Shown: positions 32,202-45,609, numbered from the stretch's first letter. The stretch: 64,000 nucleotides of DNA from Elephas maximus indicus (GCF_024166365.1 NC_064822.1:149488823-149552822), one strand, 5' to 3'. Notes: generated by a model from the letters alone, not told the origin. Numbers and translations: made by a program.

Positions 32202-33250
32202 TTTTTTTTATATATAATTTTCATCGTGCTTTAAGTGAAAGATTACAAATCAAGTCAGTCTCTCACACAAAAACCCATATGCACCTTGCTACACACTCCC
32301 AAGTACTCTCCCCCAAATGAGACAGCCCACCCTCTCCCTTCATGTCCATTTCGCCAGTTTCTAACCCCCTCCACCCTCTCACCTCCCTTCCAGGCAGGAG
32401 ATGCCAACATAGTCTCAAGTGTCCACTTGATCCAAGAAACTCACTCATCACCAGCATCCCTCTCCAACACATTGTCCAGTCCAATCCATGTCTGAAGAGT
32501 TGGCTTCGGGAATGTTCCCTGTCCTGGGCCAACAGAAGGTCTGGGGGCCTTCTAGTCTCAGTCAGACTATTAAGTCTGGTCTTATGAGAATTTCGGGTCT
32601 GCATCCCACTGCTCTCCTGCTCCCTCAGGGGTTCTCTGTTGTGTTCCCTGTCAGAGCAGTCATCTGTTGTAGCCAGGTACCATCTAGTTCTTCTGGTCTC
32701 AGGCTGATGTAGTCTCTGGTTTATGTTGCCCTTTCCATCTCTTGGGCTCGTAATCACCTTGTGTCCTTGGTGTTCTTTCATTCTCTTTTGATACAGGTGG
32801 GTTTAGACCAACTGAGCCATCTTAGGTCTGCTTGCTAGCGTTTAAGACCCCAGACGCCACTCTTCAAAGTGGGATGCAGAATGTTTTCTTAATAGATTTT
32901 ATTAGGCCAGTTGACTTAGATGTCCCCTGAAACCATGGTCCCCAGACCCCTGCCCCTGCTACGCTGGCCTTCGAAGCATTCAGTTTATTCAGGAAACTTC
33001 TTTGCTTTTGGTTTAGTCCAATTGTGCTGACCTCCCCTGTACTGTGTGCTGCCTTTCCCTTCACCTAAAGTAGTACTTATCTATCTAATTAGTGGATACC
33101 CCTCTCCCACCCTCCCTCCCCGCCTCATAACCACAAAAGAATGTTTTCCTCTCAGTTTAAACTATTTCTCAAGTTCTTATAATAGTGGTCTTATACAATA
33201 TTTGTCCTTTTACAACTGACTAATTTCACTCAGCATAAAAAAGAAAAAAA
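32202..33250 (-). other. L1 3' UTR
   Basis: Runs from the ORF2 stop region to the tail. It shares blocks with the 3' UTRs at 36520-37515 and 60410-61402 (for example AAGACCCCAGACGCCACTCT here). On the plus strand it offers long open frames (32235-32712) that are antisense artefacts. Confidence 0.9.
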
Positions 33251-36200
33251 TTTTTTTTTAACGCCTTCCAGGTTCCTCCATGTTATGAAATGTTTCCTCA
33301 GTGCTCTTTATCAATGCGTAGTATTCCATTGTGTGAATATACCATAATTTATTTATCCATTCATCCGTCGATGGGCACCTTGGTTGCTTCCATGTTTTTG
33401 CTATTGTAAACAGTGCTGCAATAAACATGGTGTGCATATATCTGTTCATGTAAAGGCTCTTATTTCTCTAGGATATATTGCAAGGAGTGGGATTGCTGGA
33501 TCCTATGGTTCTATTTCTAGCTTTTTAAGGAAGCACCAAATCGATTTCCAAAGTGGCTGTACCAATTGACATTCCCACCAGCAGTGTATAAGTGTTCCAA
33601 TCTCTCCACAGCCTCTCCAACATTTATTAATTTATTATTTTGTGTTTTTTGGATTAATGCCAGCCTTGTTGGAGTGAGATGAAATCTCATTGTAGTTTTG
33701 ATCTGCATTTCTCTAATGGCTAATGATCGTGAACATATCCTCATATATCTGTTAGCTACCTGAATGTGTTCTCCAGTGAAGTGTCTATTCATATCTTTTG
33801 CCCATTTTTTAATTGGGTTATTTGTCTTTTTGCAGTTGAGTTTTTGCAGTATCATGTAGATTTTAGAGATCAGGCGCTGATCAGAAATGTCATAGCTAAA
33901 AACTTTTTCCCAGTCTGTAGGTAGTCTTTTTACTCTTTTGGTGAAGTCTTTGGATGAGCATAAGTGCTTGATTTTTAGGAGCTCCCAGTTATCTAGTTTT
34001 TTTTTTAGTTATCTAGTTTTTCTTCTACGTTCTTTATACTGTTTTGTATACTGTTTATGCCATGTATTAGGGCTCCTAACGTTGTTCCTATTTTTTCTTC
34101 CATGATCTTTATCGTTTTAGATTTTATATTTAGGTCTTTGATCCATTTTGAGTTAGTTTTTGTGCATGGAGTGGGGTATGGGTCTTGTTTCATTTTTCTG
34201 CAGATGGATATCCAGTTATGCCAGCACCATTTGTTAAAAAGACCGTCCTTTCCCCATTTAACTGTTTTGGGGCCTTTGTCAAATATCAACTGCTCATATG
34301 TGGATGGATTTATCTCTGGATTCTCAATTCTGTTCCATTGGTCCATGTATCTGTTGTTGTACCAGTACCAGGCTGTTTTGACTACTGTGGCGGTATATAA
34401 TAGGTTCTAAAATCAGGTAAAGTAAGGCCTCCCACTTTTTTCTTCTTTTTCAGTAATGCCTTATTTATCTGGGGCCTCTTTCCCTTCCACATGGAATTGG
34501 TGATTTGTTTCTCCATCTCCTTAAAGAATGCCCTTGGGATTTTGATTGGAATTGCATTAAATGTATAGATTGTTTTTGGTAGAATAGACATTTTTATAAT
34601 GTTAAGTCTTCCTATTCATGAGCAAGGTATGTTTTACACTTACGTAAGTCTCTTTTGATTTCTTGCAGAAGTGTACTGTAGTTTTCTTTGTATAAGTCTT
34701 TTACCTCCCTGGTAAGAGTTTATTCCTAAGTATTTTATCTTCTTGGGGGCTACTGTAAATGGCATTGATTTGGTGATTTCCTCTTCGATGTTCTTTTTGT
34801 GGGTGTAGAGGAATCCACCTGATTTTTGTATGTTTATCTTGTATTCCTATACTCTGCTGAACTCTCCTATTAGTTTCAGTAGTTTTCTGGAGGATTCCTT
34901 ATGGTTTTCTGTGTATAAGATCATGTCATCTGCAAATAGAGATACTTTTACTTCTTCCTTGGTAATCTGGATGCCCTTTATTTCTTTATCCAGCCTAATT
35001 GCTCTGGCTAGGACTTCTAGCACAATGTTGAATAAGAGTGGTGATAAAGGGCATCCTTGCCTGGTTCCTGATCTCAATGGGAATGTTTTCAGGCTCTCTC
35101 CATTTACGGTGATGTTTGTTGGCTGTTGGCTTTGTATAAATGCCCTTTATTATGTTGAGGAATTTTCCTTCTATTCCTATTTTGCTGAGAGTTTTTATCA
35201 TGCATGAGTGTTGAACTTTGTCAAATGCCTTTTCTGCATCAATTGATAAAATTATGTGATTCTTGTCTTTTGTTTTATTTATGTGATGGATTACATTAAT
35301 TGTTTTTCTAATGTTGAACCATCCCTGCATATCTGGTATGAATCCCACTTGGTCATGGTGAATTATTTTTTTGATATGCTGTTGAATTCTATTGGCTAGA
35401 ATTTTTATGAAGATTTTTGCATCTACATTCATGAGGGATATAGGTCTATAATTTTCTTGTGGTGTCTTTACCTGGTTTTGGTATCAGGGATATGGTGGCT
35501 TCATAGAATGAGTTTGGTAGTATTCCATCCTTTTCTATGCTCTGAAATACCTTTAGTAGTAGTGGTGTTAACTCTTCTCTGAAAGTCTGGTAGAACTGTG
35601 CAGTGAAGCCGTCGGGACCAGGGCTTTTTTTTTGTTGGGAGTTTTTTGATTACCTTTTCAATCTCTTCTTTTGTTATGGGTCTATTTAGTTGTTCTACCT
35701 CTGTTTGTGTTAGTTTAGGTAGGTAGTGTGTTTCTAGGAATTCATCCATTTCTTCTAGGTTTTCGCATTTGTTTGAGTATAGTTTTTCATACTAATCTAA
35801 TATGATTCCTTTAATTTCATTTGGGTCTGTTGTAATATCGCCCATCTCATTTCTTATTCGGGTTTTTTTGCTTCCTCTCCTGTTTTTCTCTTCTCAGTTT
35901 GGGCAGGGGTTTATCAATATTGTTGAGTTGTTCAAAAAAGCAGCTTTTGGTCTTGTTAATCCTTTCAATTGTTTTTCTGTTTTCTATTTCATTTTTTTTA
36001 TTTCTTTTAGTTCATTTAGTTCAGTTCTAATTTTTATTATTTGTTTTCTTCTTGTGCCTGTGGGTTCCTCTTGTTGCTCTGTTTCTATTTGTTCAAATTG
36101 TAGGGATAATTCTTTGATTTTGGCCCTTTCTTCTTCCTGGATGTGTGCATTGATTGATATAAATTGGCCTCTGAGCACCGCTTTTGCTGTGTCCCATAGG

Positions 36201-38365
36201 TTCTGATAAAAAAAGTTTTCATTCTCCTCGGAATATACCCTAGAGATACAAGAGCCTTCATACAAACAGATATATGCACACCGATGTTTATTGCAGCTCT
36301 GTTTACAATAGCAAAAAGTTGGAAGCAACCAAGGTGTCCATCAACAGATGAATGGGTAAATAAATTGTGGTATATTCACACAATGGAATACTACGCATCG
36401 ATAAAGAACAGTGACGAATCTCTGAAACATTTCATAACATGGAGGAACCTGGAAGGCATTATGCTGAGCGAAATTAGTCAGAGGCAAAAGGACAAATATT
36501 GTATAAGACCACTATTATAAGATCTTGAGAAATAGTAAACCTGAGAAGAACACATACTTTTGTGGTTACGAGGCCGGGAGGGAGGGAGGGTGGGAGAGGG
36601 TTTTTTATTGATTAATCAGTAGATAAGAACTGCTTTAGGTGAAGGGAAAGACAACACTCAATACATGGAAGGTCAGCTCAATTGGACTGGACCAAAAGCA
36701 AAGAAGTTTCCTGGATAAAATGAATGATTCAAAGGTCAGCGGAGCAAGCACGGGGGTCTGGGGAACATGGTTTGCGGGGACTTCTAAGTCAATTGGCAAA
36801 ATAATTCTATTATGAAATCATTCTGCATCCCACTTTGAAATGTGGCGTCTGGGGTCTTAAATGCTAACAAGCGGCCATCTAAGATGCATCAATTGGTCTC
36901 AACCCAGCTGGAGCAAAGGAAAATGAAGAACACCAAGGCCACACGACAACTAAGAGCCCAAGAGACAGAAAGGGCCACATGAACCAGAGACCTACATCAT
37001 CCTGAGACCAGAAGAACTAGTTGGTGCCTGGCCACAATCGATGACTGCCCTGACAGGGAGCACAGCAGAGGACCCCTGAGGGAGCAGGAGATCTGTGGGA
37101 TACAGACCCCAAATTCTCATAAAAAGACCAAACTTAATGGTCTGACTGAGACTAGAGGAATCCCGGCGGCCATGCTCCCCAGACCTTCTGTTGGCACAGG
37201 ACAGGAACCATCCCCGAAGACAACTCATCAGACATGAAAGGGACTGGTCAGCGGGTGGGAGAGTGACGCTGATGAAGAGTGAGCTAATTATATCAGGTGG
37301 ACACTTGAGATTGTGTTGGCAACTCTTGTCTGGAGGGGGGATGGGAGGATAGAGAGAGAGGGAAGCCGGCAAAATTGTCAAGAAAGGAGAGACTGAAAGG
37401 GCTGACTCAAGAGGGGAGAGCAAGTGGGAGTAGGGAGTGAGATGTATGTAAACTTATACGTGACAGACTGGATTTGTAAACGTTCACTTGAAGCTTAATA
37501 AAAGTTATTTTAAAAAAAATGTTTTCATTCTCATTGGATTCTATGAATTTCTTTATTCCATCCTTAATGTCTTCTATAATCCAGTCTTTTTTAAGCAGGG
37601 TATTGTTCAGTTTCCAAGTGTTTGATTTCTTTTCCTGTTATTGATTTCCGGTTTTATGGTCTTATGGTCAGAGAAAATGCTTTGTAATATTTCAATGTTT
37701 TGGATTCTGCTAAGGCTTGCTTTATGATCTAATATGTGGTCTATTCTATAAAATGTTCCATGTGCACTAGAAAAGAAAGTATAGTTGGTTGCTGTTGGGT
37801 GGAGTGTTCTGTATATGTCTACAAGGTCAAGTTGGTTGACTGTGGCATGTATATCTTCCGTGTCTTTATTGAGCTTCTTTCTGGACGTCCTGTCCTTCAC
37901 CGAAAGTGGTGTGTTGAAGTCTCCTACTATTATTGTGGAGCTGTCTATCTCACTTTTCAATGCTGATAGAGTTTGTTTTATGTATCTTGCAGCCCTGTCA
38001 TTGGGTGCATAAATATTTAATATGGTTATATCTTCTTGGTGTATTGTCCCTTTAATCATCATATAGCATCCTTTCTTATCTTTTCTGATGGATTTAACTT
38101 TAAAGTCTACTTTGTCAGAAACTAATATTGCCATTCCTGCTCTTTTTTGATCGTTGTTTGCTTGATATATTTTTTTCCATCCTTTGAGTTTTGTCTTTTT
38201 TTTAGTTTTAGTTTGTGTCTCTAAGTCTAAGGTGTGTCTCTTGTAGGCAGCATATAGATGGATCTTGGTTTTTAATCCATTCTGCCACTCTCTGTCTCTT
38301 TATTGGTGCATTTAGTCCATTTATATTCAGGGTAATTATGGATAGGTATGAATTTAGTGCTATCA
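33250..38365 (-). pseudogene. L1 ORF2 (endonuclease-reverse transcriptase) remnant
   Basis: The order of decoded blocks on the minus strand is endonuclease (LNINGLNAPIKRQRVAEWI around 38240-38345; STIIVGDFNTPLS within 37607-38134), RT fingers (35501-35749), palm ([20 protein letters not shown] in 34995-35432, then [12 protein letters not shown] with the catalytic FADD box in 34847-35077), thumb and C-terminal zinc region (33517-34346), ending with WYIHTMEYYALIKS (33258-33449). Frame changes and stops separate the blocks. A second L1 inserted between endonuclease and RT. Strictly relic sequence. Confidence 0.93.
36227..37515 (+). mobile_element. Second L1 3' end inserted in ORF2, opposite orientation
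   Basis: Sense L1 from GAATATACCCTAGAGATACA through the ORF2 C-terminus ([20 protein letters not shown] and LWYIHTMEYYASIKN, 36284-36520), 3' UTR and AATAAA (about 37497). The host-L1 stretch AAAAGTTTTCATTCTC is repeated on both sides (about 36211-36226 and 37513-37532). Its last 78 codons are open, including the stop, so it decayed little after insertion. 5'-truncated, hence immobile. Confidence 0.95.
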
Positions 38366-38856
38366 TTTTGATGTCTTTTTTTGTGTTGACAGTTTCTTTT
38401 TCCCACTTGATTTTATGACTGAGTAGATTTTCTTTATATATTGTCCTTTCCTCATATTTGTTGTTGTTGATCTTGTTTCCACTGAGTCTGTATTTTTCCC
38501 TTGTATTTTATTTTGATGAGTAGGATAGTTTGTCTCCTTTGTGGTTACCTCGTTATTTACCCCTATTTTTCCAAATTTAAAACTAAATTTTATTTCTTTG
38601 TATTGCTGTATCTCCCTCTCCATATGGAAGGTGTATGATTACATTTCTTAGTCTCTCTTTAGTATTTTAATGTTGTCTTCTTTTGTATAATAACATCGCT
38701 GTTACCCTGTGTTGGGCTTTTTTTTTTTTAATCTTGCTTTGTTTTTTTGGACTTCCCTGTCTGGGTTGACTTCTGGTTGTTCTCCCCAGTGTTGAAGTCT
38801 TGGGTTGATACCTGATATTATTGATTTTCTAACCAAAGAACTCCCTTTAGTATTTC

Positions 38857-39830
38857 TTATAGTTTTGGTTTGGTTTTTATGAATTCCCTCAACTTGTGTT
38901 TATCTGGAAATGTCTTAATTTCACCTTCATATTTAAGTGAGAGTTTTGATGGATATATGATTCTTGGCAGGCAATTTTTTTCCTTCAATTTTTTAAATAT
39001 GTCATCCCATTGCCTTCTTGCCTGCATGGTTTCTGCTGAGTAGTCCAAGCATATTCTTATTGGCTCTCCTTTGTATGTGACTTTTCGTTTATCCCTCGCT
39101 GCTCTTATAAGTCTCTCTTTATCTTTAGTTTTGGGAAGCTTGATTATAATATGTCTTGGTGACTTTCTTTTAAGATCTACCTTATGTGCAGATCGATGAG
39201 CATCTTGGGTAGATATCTTTTCATCTTTCACAATATCAGGGAAGTTTTCTGCCAACAAATCTTCAACAATTTTCTCTGTATTTTCTGTTAGCCCTCCCTG
39301 TTCTGGTACTGTAATCACTTGTAGGTTATTTCTCTTGATAGAGTCCCACATGATTCTTAAGGTTTCTTCATTTTTTTTAAGTCTTTTATCTGTTTTTTCT
39401 TCAAATATATTAGTGCCAAGTGATTTATGTTCGAGTTCAGAAATTTTAGCTTCTACTTGCTCAATTCTGCTCCTCTTTCTATTGAGTTATCTAATTCTGT
39501 GATCGTATTGTCAATCTTCTGAATTTCTGATTGCTGTCTGCCTATGGATTTTTCCAGCTTATTAAACTTTTCATTATGTTCCTGAATAATCTTTCTAATT
39601 TCTTCAATTGCTTTATCTGTGTGTTTCTTGTCTTGTTCTGCATATTGCCTCATTTCCTTCCTGATGTCTTGAAGGGTACTGTATATTAAACTTTTGTAGT
39701 CTGCCTCTGGTAATTCCAGGAATGCACTTTCATCTAAAAGATCCCTGGATTCTTTGTTTTGAGAGCCTGTTGAGGTGATCATGGTCTGTTTCTTTATGTG
39801 ACTTGATATTGACTGTTGTCTCTGAGCCAT
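38857..39830 (-). pseudogene. L1 ORF1 (RNA-binding protein) remnant
   Basis: It begins MAQRQQSISSHIKKQ at 39830, followed by a coiled-coil-like stretch (KAIEEIRKIIQEHNEKFNKL). After a frame break between 39453 and 39351 it continues with the RRM and C-terminal domain (PRHIIIKLPKTKDKERLIRA; SAETMQARRQWDDIFKKL; LSLKYEGEIKTFPDKHKLRE). Domain order and lengths fit a trimeric L1 ORF1 protein. The break means no intact product. Confidence 0.93.
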
Positions 39831-41102
39831 CTGTAAGTTATTGTATTAGTTTATGCTTGCTTACCGTGTCATAGCTGCTTGCTTTGTTTTGTTTTGGTAT
39901 ACCCCTATGGCTTGCTTGAGTGAGCTACCTTGATTATTTTTGCCTTTGGAGCTGTATTGTCCTGTCCCCAGCTGGCTAGAGCTGTTATCATGTATATCAG
40001 TCTAGGAGTCCATTCAATTTTCTTGTATGAATTCAGCTCAGGTTTCCAGGTAGCTGATTATCAAGTGTGTGGTGCAGACTCTGTCCTACAGTCTTAGAGG
40101 GGCAGGGGTGATTGGCATATATACCTGTATCTGATTGCAGCAGGGGGTCACACTCTGAACAAGGCAGGGGGCTGAGAACCGACCCCCAAGTGTCTGAGGA
40201 AAATGTGTCTCTGTTCCCTAGAGCATGCTGGTGGGTGGATTCTGCAGAGGGACCATGGGCACCCAAAGTTTTTGTTGTAAGGACTGGGAGGTACCAGTTA
40301 TCTTTGGACCCCTGTCACGGATGGCTGGATGACCTGAGTGGAGCTACCAGTCTTTAGGTCCCTGTCGTGGGTAGGTGAGGACCTTGTTTAATAGGCAAAG
40401 CAGTGTCAAATGTCAAACACCCACCTCTCCACCACACAGCTGAAATGGTTGGAGTTTGCCAACAAGGGCCTATTCTCCCGAAATAGGTCCACACAGGTCC
40501 ATGCAGAAGGGAAAGGTGCTCAAGGTCCACCGATGGTTTATGCCTGGACAGGAGCTGCCTCTGTCCTGAGCTCCCCCAGTTAATGGAGCTAGCAAATTAT
40601 CTTCCCCCCCCCCCGCAGTTGCAAATTTTTTCCTTCCCCAAGGCTGGGAGGATGGCTCCAGGTGCTCACTAGAGTCTATTTCAGACCCAGGGATTCAGCT
40701 GCTGAAGCCGGCCTGGGGGCGGGGGGGCACGATAAAACATATGCAAGTACTTAGCTTTTGCCGAGAGTGTCCTTCTCCTCAGGTTCGGGAGGTGTGAGTG
40801 GGCTGTGTGGCTGGCTGCTTCTCCCTGAGGAAACTGAGGCTGAACACTAGTAGCAGCCCACCACCGCCGCTCTGGGAATGGTGCCTGAGAGCTCCCTGTG
40901 ATTCAGGTCTGGTAACTCCTCTCCCCTTCTGAATGGCCTCTTCCTCCCCCTGCCCCTCAGCTCATTGTGTGAGATTGCCTTTGATGCTCAGGGCTCCAAG
41001 CTTGTCACAAATATACTCGTTTCACTTGTTTTTTCAGGTCTTTGTTGTAAAGAGGGCTCAATGGGAGCGTCTGTCTATTCCACCATCTTGGCTCCGCCTC
41101 TC
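39831..41102 (-). promoter_or_regulatory. L1 5' UTR / internal promoter region
   Basis: About 1.3 kb between ORF1 and the element's 5' end, noticeably richer in G and C than its surroundings, with C- and G-runs near 40602-40615 and 40715-40727. The element begins with GGCGGAGCCAAGATGGTGG, whose AAGATGG core is a YY1-type start-site element in L1s. Promoter activity in this decayed copy is unknown. Small open frames here are not genes. Confidence 0.7.
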
Positions 41103-41113
41103 CATTTGGTTTT

Positions 41114-43019
41114 GAAGGAATAAGCCATGTAGTTAATTTTGACCTCAACCTGGTCTTCCTGACTTTACTTGCTTGTCTCTGCCAATGTCTTTCCAACTCC
41201 TTCTACTAGTTTATTTTGCTTTTGGTTTCCTCCCCACAGGAGGCTGACCCAGAAAAGAGCTTCTCTTCTTTGTACAGGACTTTGTCCCCTTTTTGTACCT
41301 GCTGAAAAGTGAGCTCTCCTAATGTGATCCCAGCCACTTTCATGGTTTGGTCCCTGAACTTTGAAGGTGTTGGGGGGCTTAGGTGTCAACAGTCCAAGTG
41401 GTTTTCCAGAGCTTTCATCTCTCAGTAATTGAAAAAATTTTATGCTACCTTGTGACATTTCCACCAAAGAAAGGCACTAACCACTTTCCTAAATTTAAAG
41501 ATTGTAGCCTTAAAATCCCCATTTCTTTATGGCTAGTATGGAGGTGAGAAAACCAGAATAGTCACCTAACTTTTTAGTCACTTAACCATCCCTTTCTCAT
41601 TAGTATAGATTTTACTCTAATCAAGTAGTTTAGCACCAACTACCTAGGAAACTACCCTATTAACATTCTAACCTACTTTATCTGATAGAGGATATTAATA
41701 TTTAATTCCTAATAAAATATTCCTTTCCTTGTCACATTTTTGGCTATAGAAATGAATATATAGTTTTAAAATATCTTTAATAGAACAGAATCATTTTTTT
41801 TTTTTTATAGTGATTCTCCAAACAGAGAAAACCCCAGATCTTTGACAGTATTCATGTCTGTGACTATATTATGCAGGAACTCAAGGTAAAAAAAAAAAAA
41901 AAAAAAAAAGGAGACTGCAGAAATTGTATTGTTTCTGTTTACTGGATTTGATTTCTACCATCAAATTGCTATATTCAATTGGATTATTTTCATATTTCAG
42001 ATAGATGAGAGCTTTGAGATAGTTGCCAATAGGACTTGGAGAAAGCAAATGAAAGGCACTCAGTGTCAGTGAGATTATTGTTTCTGTAGATTGTAGCAAA
42101 AGTCCCTCTCATGGTCTGTGTCTTAAAAGTAAGCATCAAATGGTTTATTGTGTGAATTCAGCTTGACATGGTTCCCCATAGACTTCAGGGCGTGACATCT
42201 CCTTTACCACCTCAATAGCTAAACTCCTGGAGCATTTGCTTCATGTGCTGAAGGATAGGAGAATTTGTGGCTGGAGGGTATTTAATTTACTTGAGATTTG
42301 CTGATAAATTTGCCTTTCTGGTTTTTGGCAATGGTGATCTAAATTGACAGATCAGTTGGGGACAGAAACGTGTACTTGTCAAGTTCTTTCCAAAAGTGAG
42401 TCTGAGAACTAATGCTGTTTCCCAAAAACCTCTGTTGATCTTCCAATTCAAGTCCACCCCTACCGACAATCAGTGGGGTAGACTGATTGGTTCACTGATA
42501 TGGGACAAAATGATTGCACAGGGGTAAAGTCACATTGGTACCATATGGCAAGTCAAGGAAATAAACACATCTCTTAGCATTTAATAAAATCATTTGAAGC
42601 CTCACAGTGAATAAAAGTAGTGGGTACTATAACACTGTATTCTTTCACTGTAAAATATAACAGTTATTTCATTATTAAAAGAACAATAGTCATTGTAAGA
42701 GTTTATTCTTAATTGTTTTCTAATGCAATTTAATTAAAAGAAATAAGTATACCGGTTTGAAAATACATTTAGATACTAGTTTTTTTTTTATTATTATTCT
42801 AAGAATTGTATTTACCACTATGCATATATCCTATATACATATCTGATTGTATGGCATGAGTTTAAAGAGGGTTTTTTCCCATTCAAACTAAAATGAAAAG
42901 AGATAGACCTGTAGAAACTGACAGAAAATGGGAAGCATAAGTTATGTAAAGGAAAAGAAATCAAATTTCTGGAAGAAGTTCCTATCTTCTCACTCTCTAT
43001 ATGACTTTCTATAATTAAG
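41114..43019. other. Unassigned stretch with A-run at 41888-41909
   Basis: No gene recognised. A minus frame at 41165-41467 (100 codons) lacks any feature I know. A long A-run near 41890 may be the tail of an unrecognised retroposed sequence. Confidence 0.45.
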
Positions 43020-43505
43020 TAGCCGCCGCCCCTTTACTAGACTATTCTAATAGCCTTCTGTGGGGTCTTCCTGCTTCCATCATGTATCCACATAATCTAT
43101 TCCACACTCAGGTACTTAGTGATCTTTATAAAACTTCATCTGCTCGTATCAAATTCTTCCTTACATACCATTGTGTTTTGGATAGCACCCCATTCCTCTA
43201 TGGGCTTCTGGACTCAACAGCATCTTGTCTTGGCCCCACTTTTCTGACCTCATCTCTAACCATTCTACCTATTACTCACTATAATCCAAATATGCTGAAT
43301 TTATCTCTATTTCCCTAGCTCTCTAAGGTCACTTCCATTTTTGGTCTTTGTACCTTTTGTAGACACCCCAGATTATGATTGTCATTATCTGCTCAGATCA
43401 AATCACCAAATATGTCTTTCCCTATCAACCCTATTTAGTCTCCATCACATTACCCTATTTTATTTTCTTAATGACAGTTGCTGATAATTGAATTCTCCTT
43501 GTTTA
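43020..43505 (+). mobile_element. L2 LINE 3' region, first piece (plus)
   Basis: GATCTTTATAAAACTTCATC, ACCCCATTCCTCTATGGGCT, and CTCAGATCAAATCACCAAAT with later GACAGTTGCTGATAATTG follow the order of a degraded L2 3' region. Tigger1 splits it at the TA at 43504-43505; it resumes at 46760. Confidence 0.6.
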
Positions 43506-44136
43506 CAGGCATGCCTCATCTTATTGCACTTCACTTTATTGTGCTTCATATATATTGTGTTTTTTAAAAATTGAAGATTTGTGGCAGCTCTGTGTCAAGC
43601 AAGTCGATCAGTGCCATTTTTCCACAGCATGTGCTCACTTTGTGTCTCTGTGTTACAGCTTGGTAATTCTCACAATATTTCAAAGTTTTTGTTTATTATT
43701 ATATGTACTATGGTGATCTATGATCAGCATCTTTGATATTACTATTGTAATTGTTGTGGGGCACCATGAACCAAGCCAGCGTAAGACGGTGAACTTAATA
43801 AATGTTATGTGTGTTCTGCCTACTTCACAGACCAGTCATTCCTCCATCTCTCTCCCCTTCCTAGGGCATCCCCATTCCCTGAGACATGACAATATCGAAA
43901 TTAGGCCAATTAATAAACCTAAATGGCCTCTAACTGTTGAAGTGAAAGGAAGAGTTGCACATCTCTCACTTTACATCAGAATCTTTAAATGATTAAGCTT
44001 AGTGAGAAAGGTATGTCAAAAGCTACAATAGGACAAAGGCTAGGCCCCCTGGACCAGTTAGCCAAGTTGGGAATGCAAAGGAAAAGTTCCTGAATACACA
44101 CAAATGGTAAGAAAGTGAAATAACCTTGTTGCTGAT

Positions 44137-45470
44137 ATGGAGAAAGTTTTATTAGTCTGGATAAAGATCAAACTAGCCATAACATTCTCTAAAAGCCTAA
44201 TCCAGAGCAAGGCCCTAACTCTCTTCAAGTCTATGGAGGCTGAGAGAGGTGAGGAAGCTGCAGGAGAAAAATTTGCAAGTAGCAAAGGTTGGTTGATAGA
44301 GTTTAAGGAAAGAAGCCATCTCTATAACATAAAAGTGGAAGGTGAAGTCGCAAGTGCTAATGGAGAAGCTGCAGCAAGTTATCCAGAAGATCTAGCTACG
44401 ATAACTGATGAAGGGGGCTGCACTAAACAACAGATTTTCAATGTGGACAAAACAGCCTTATACTGGAAGAAGACGCCATTTAGGTCTTTCATAGCTTGAG
44501 AGGAGAAGTCAATGCCTTGTTTCAAAGCTTCAAAGGACAGGCTGGCTCTCTTATTAGGTGTTAATGCAGCTTCTGACTTTAAGTTGAAGCCAATACCCAT
44601 ATACCATTCCAAAAATCTTAGGGCCTTTAAGAATTATGCTAAATCTGCTCTGCCTGTGCTCTATACATGAAACAACAAAGCCTGGATGACAGCACAACTG
44701 TTTACAACATGGTGTACTGAATATTTTAAGCCCGCTGTTCAGACCTATTGCTCAGGAAAAAAGATTCCTTTTACTGCTCATTGACAATGCACCTGCTCAT
44801 TCAAGAGCTCTGATGGAGATGTACAAGGAGATTAATGTTGCTTTCATGCCTGCCAACACAATACCCACTCTACAGCCCATGGGATCAAGGAGTAATTCTG
44901 ACTTTCAAATCTTATTATTTAAGAAATACATTTCATAAGACTATACCTGCCATAGATATTGATTCCTCTCATGGATCTGGACAAAGTAAATTAAAAACCT
45001 TCTGGAAAGGATTCACTGTTTCAGATGCATTTAACGACATTCATGATTCATGGGAGGAGGTCAAAATATTAACATTAACAGGAGTTAGGAAGAAGTTGAT
45101 TCCAACCCTCATGGATGACTTTGAGAGGTTCAGAGCTTCAGTGCAGAAAATAATTGCAGACGTGGTAGAAATAACAAGAGAACTAGAATTAGAAGTGGAG
45201 CCTGAAGATGCGACTGAACTGCTGCAATCTCATGATAAAACTGTAACAGATGAGGAGTTGATTCTTATGGATGAGCAAAGAAAGTGGTTTCTTGAGATGA
45301 AAGCTACTCCTGGTGAAGATGCTATGAATATTGTTGAAGTGACAACAAAGGATTTAGAATATTACATAAACTTAGCCAATAAAGCAGTGGCAGAGTTTGA
45401 GAAGATTTACTCCAATTTTGAAAGTTCTACTGTGGATAACCACCCCAACCTTCAGCAACCACCAACCTGA
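44137..45470 (+). pseudogene. Tigger1 transposase remnant (pogo family)
   Basis: The first open piece (44137-44499) includes a CENP-B-like DNA-binding end ([20 protein letters not shown]) and the first catalytic-D motif [13 protein letters not shown]. The second-D motif [14 protein letters not shown] lies in another frame (about 44770-44812). The last piece (44835-45470, 211 codons) reads [20 protein letters not shown] and ELELEVEPEDATELLQSHDK. Frame changes and stops separate them. Normal Tigger1 function would be cut-and-paste transposition; this copy is dead. Confidence 0.93.
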
Positions 45471-45609
45471 TCAGTCAGCAGCCACCAACATTAAAGTAAG
45501 ACCCTCCACCAGCAAAAAAGTATGACTCTCTGAAGGCTCAGATGATGGTTAGCATTTTTTGCAATAAAGTATTTTTTTAATTAAGGTATGTACCTTTTTT
45601 CAGGGTTGA

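Larger units (their letters stand above)
32202..41102 (-). mobile_element. Near-full-length L1 LINE (minus), with nested L1
   Basis: All L1 parts are in order on the minus strand: 5' UTR (39831-41102), ORF1, ORF2 and 3' UTR (32202-33250), then a T-run (complement of the A-tail). The 5' end reads GGCGGAGCCAAGATGGTGGA on the element strand, the usual L1 start with a YY1-like AAGATGG. The flanks CATTTGGGTTTT (32190-32201) and CATTTGGTTTT (41103-41113) look like its TSD. Without the nested L1 at 36227-37515 it is about 7.6 kb. Both ORFs carry frameshifts and stops, so it cannot move on its own. Confidence 0.95.

Noticed and set aside
32235-32781. Overlapping long open frames on both strands (up to 172 codons)
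   Set aside because: They lie in the L1 3' UTR, which is non-coding; the same frames recur in related L1 3' UTRs at 36992-37423 and 60999-61391.
40933-41467. GC-richer region near 40-41 kb as a CpG island of a host gene
   Set aside because: It lies within the L1 5' UTR, which is naturally GC-richer and carries the L1 start motif; no exon or splice structure was seen next to it.
41165-41467. 100-codon minus-strand frame downstream of the L1 5' end
   Set aside because: No recognisable domain, no conserved start context and no supporting neighbours; could be a degraded repeat frame.
44835-45470. 211-codon open frame, a possible domesticated transposase gene
   Set aside because: The frame covers only the C-terminal part of Tigger1 transposase; upstream catalytic parts are in other frames, both terminal repeats are present, and L1 is inserted downstream. 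No sign of domestication.
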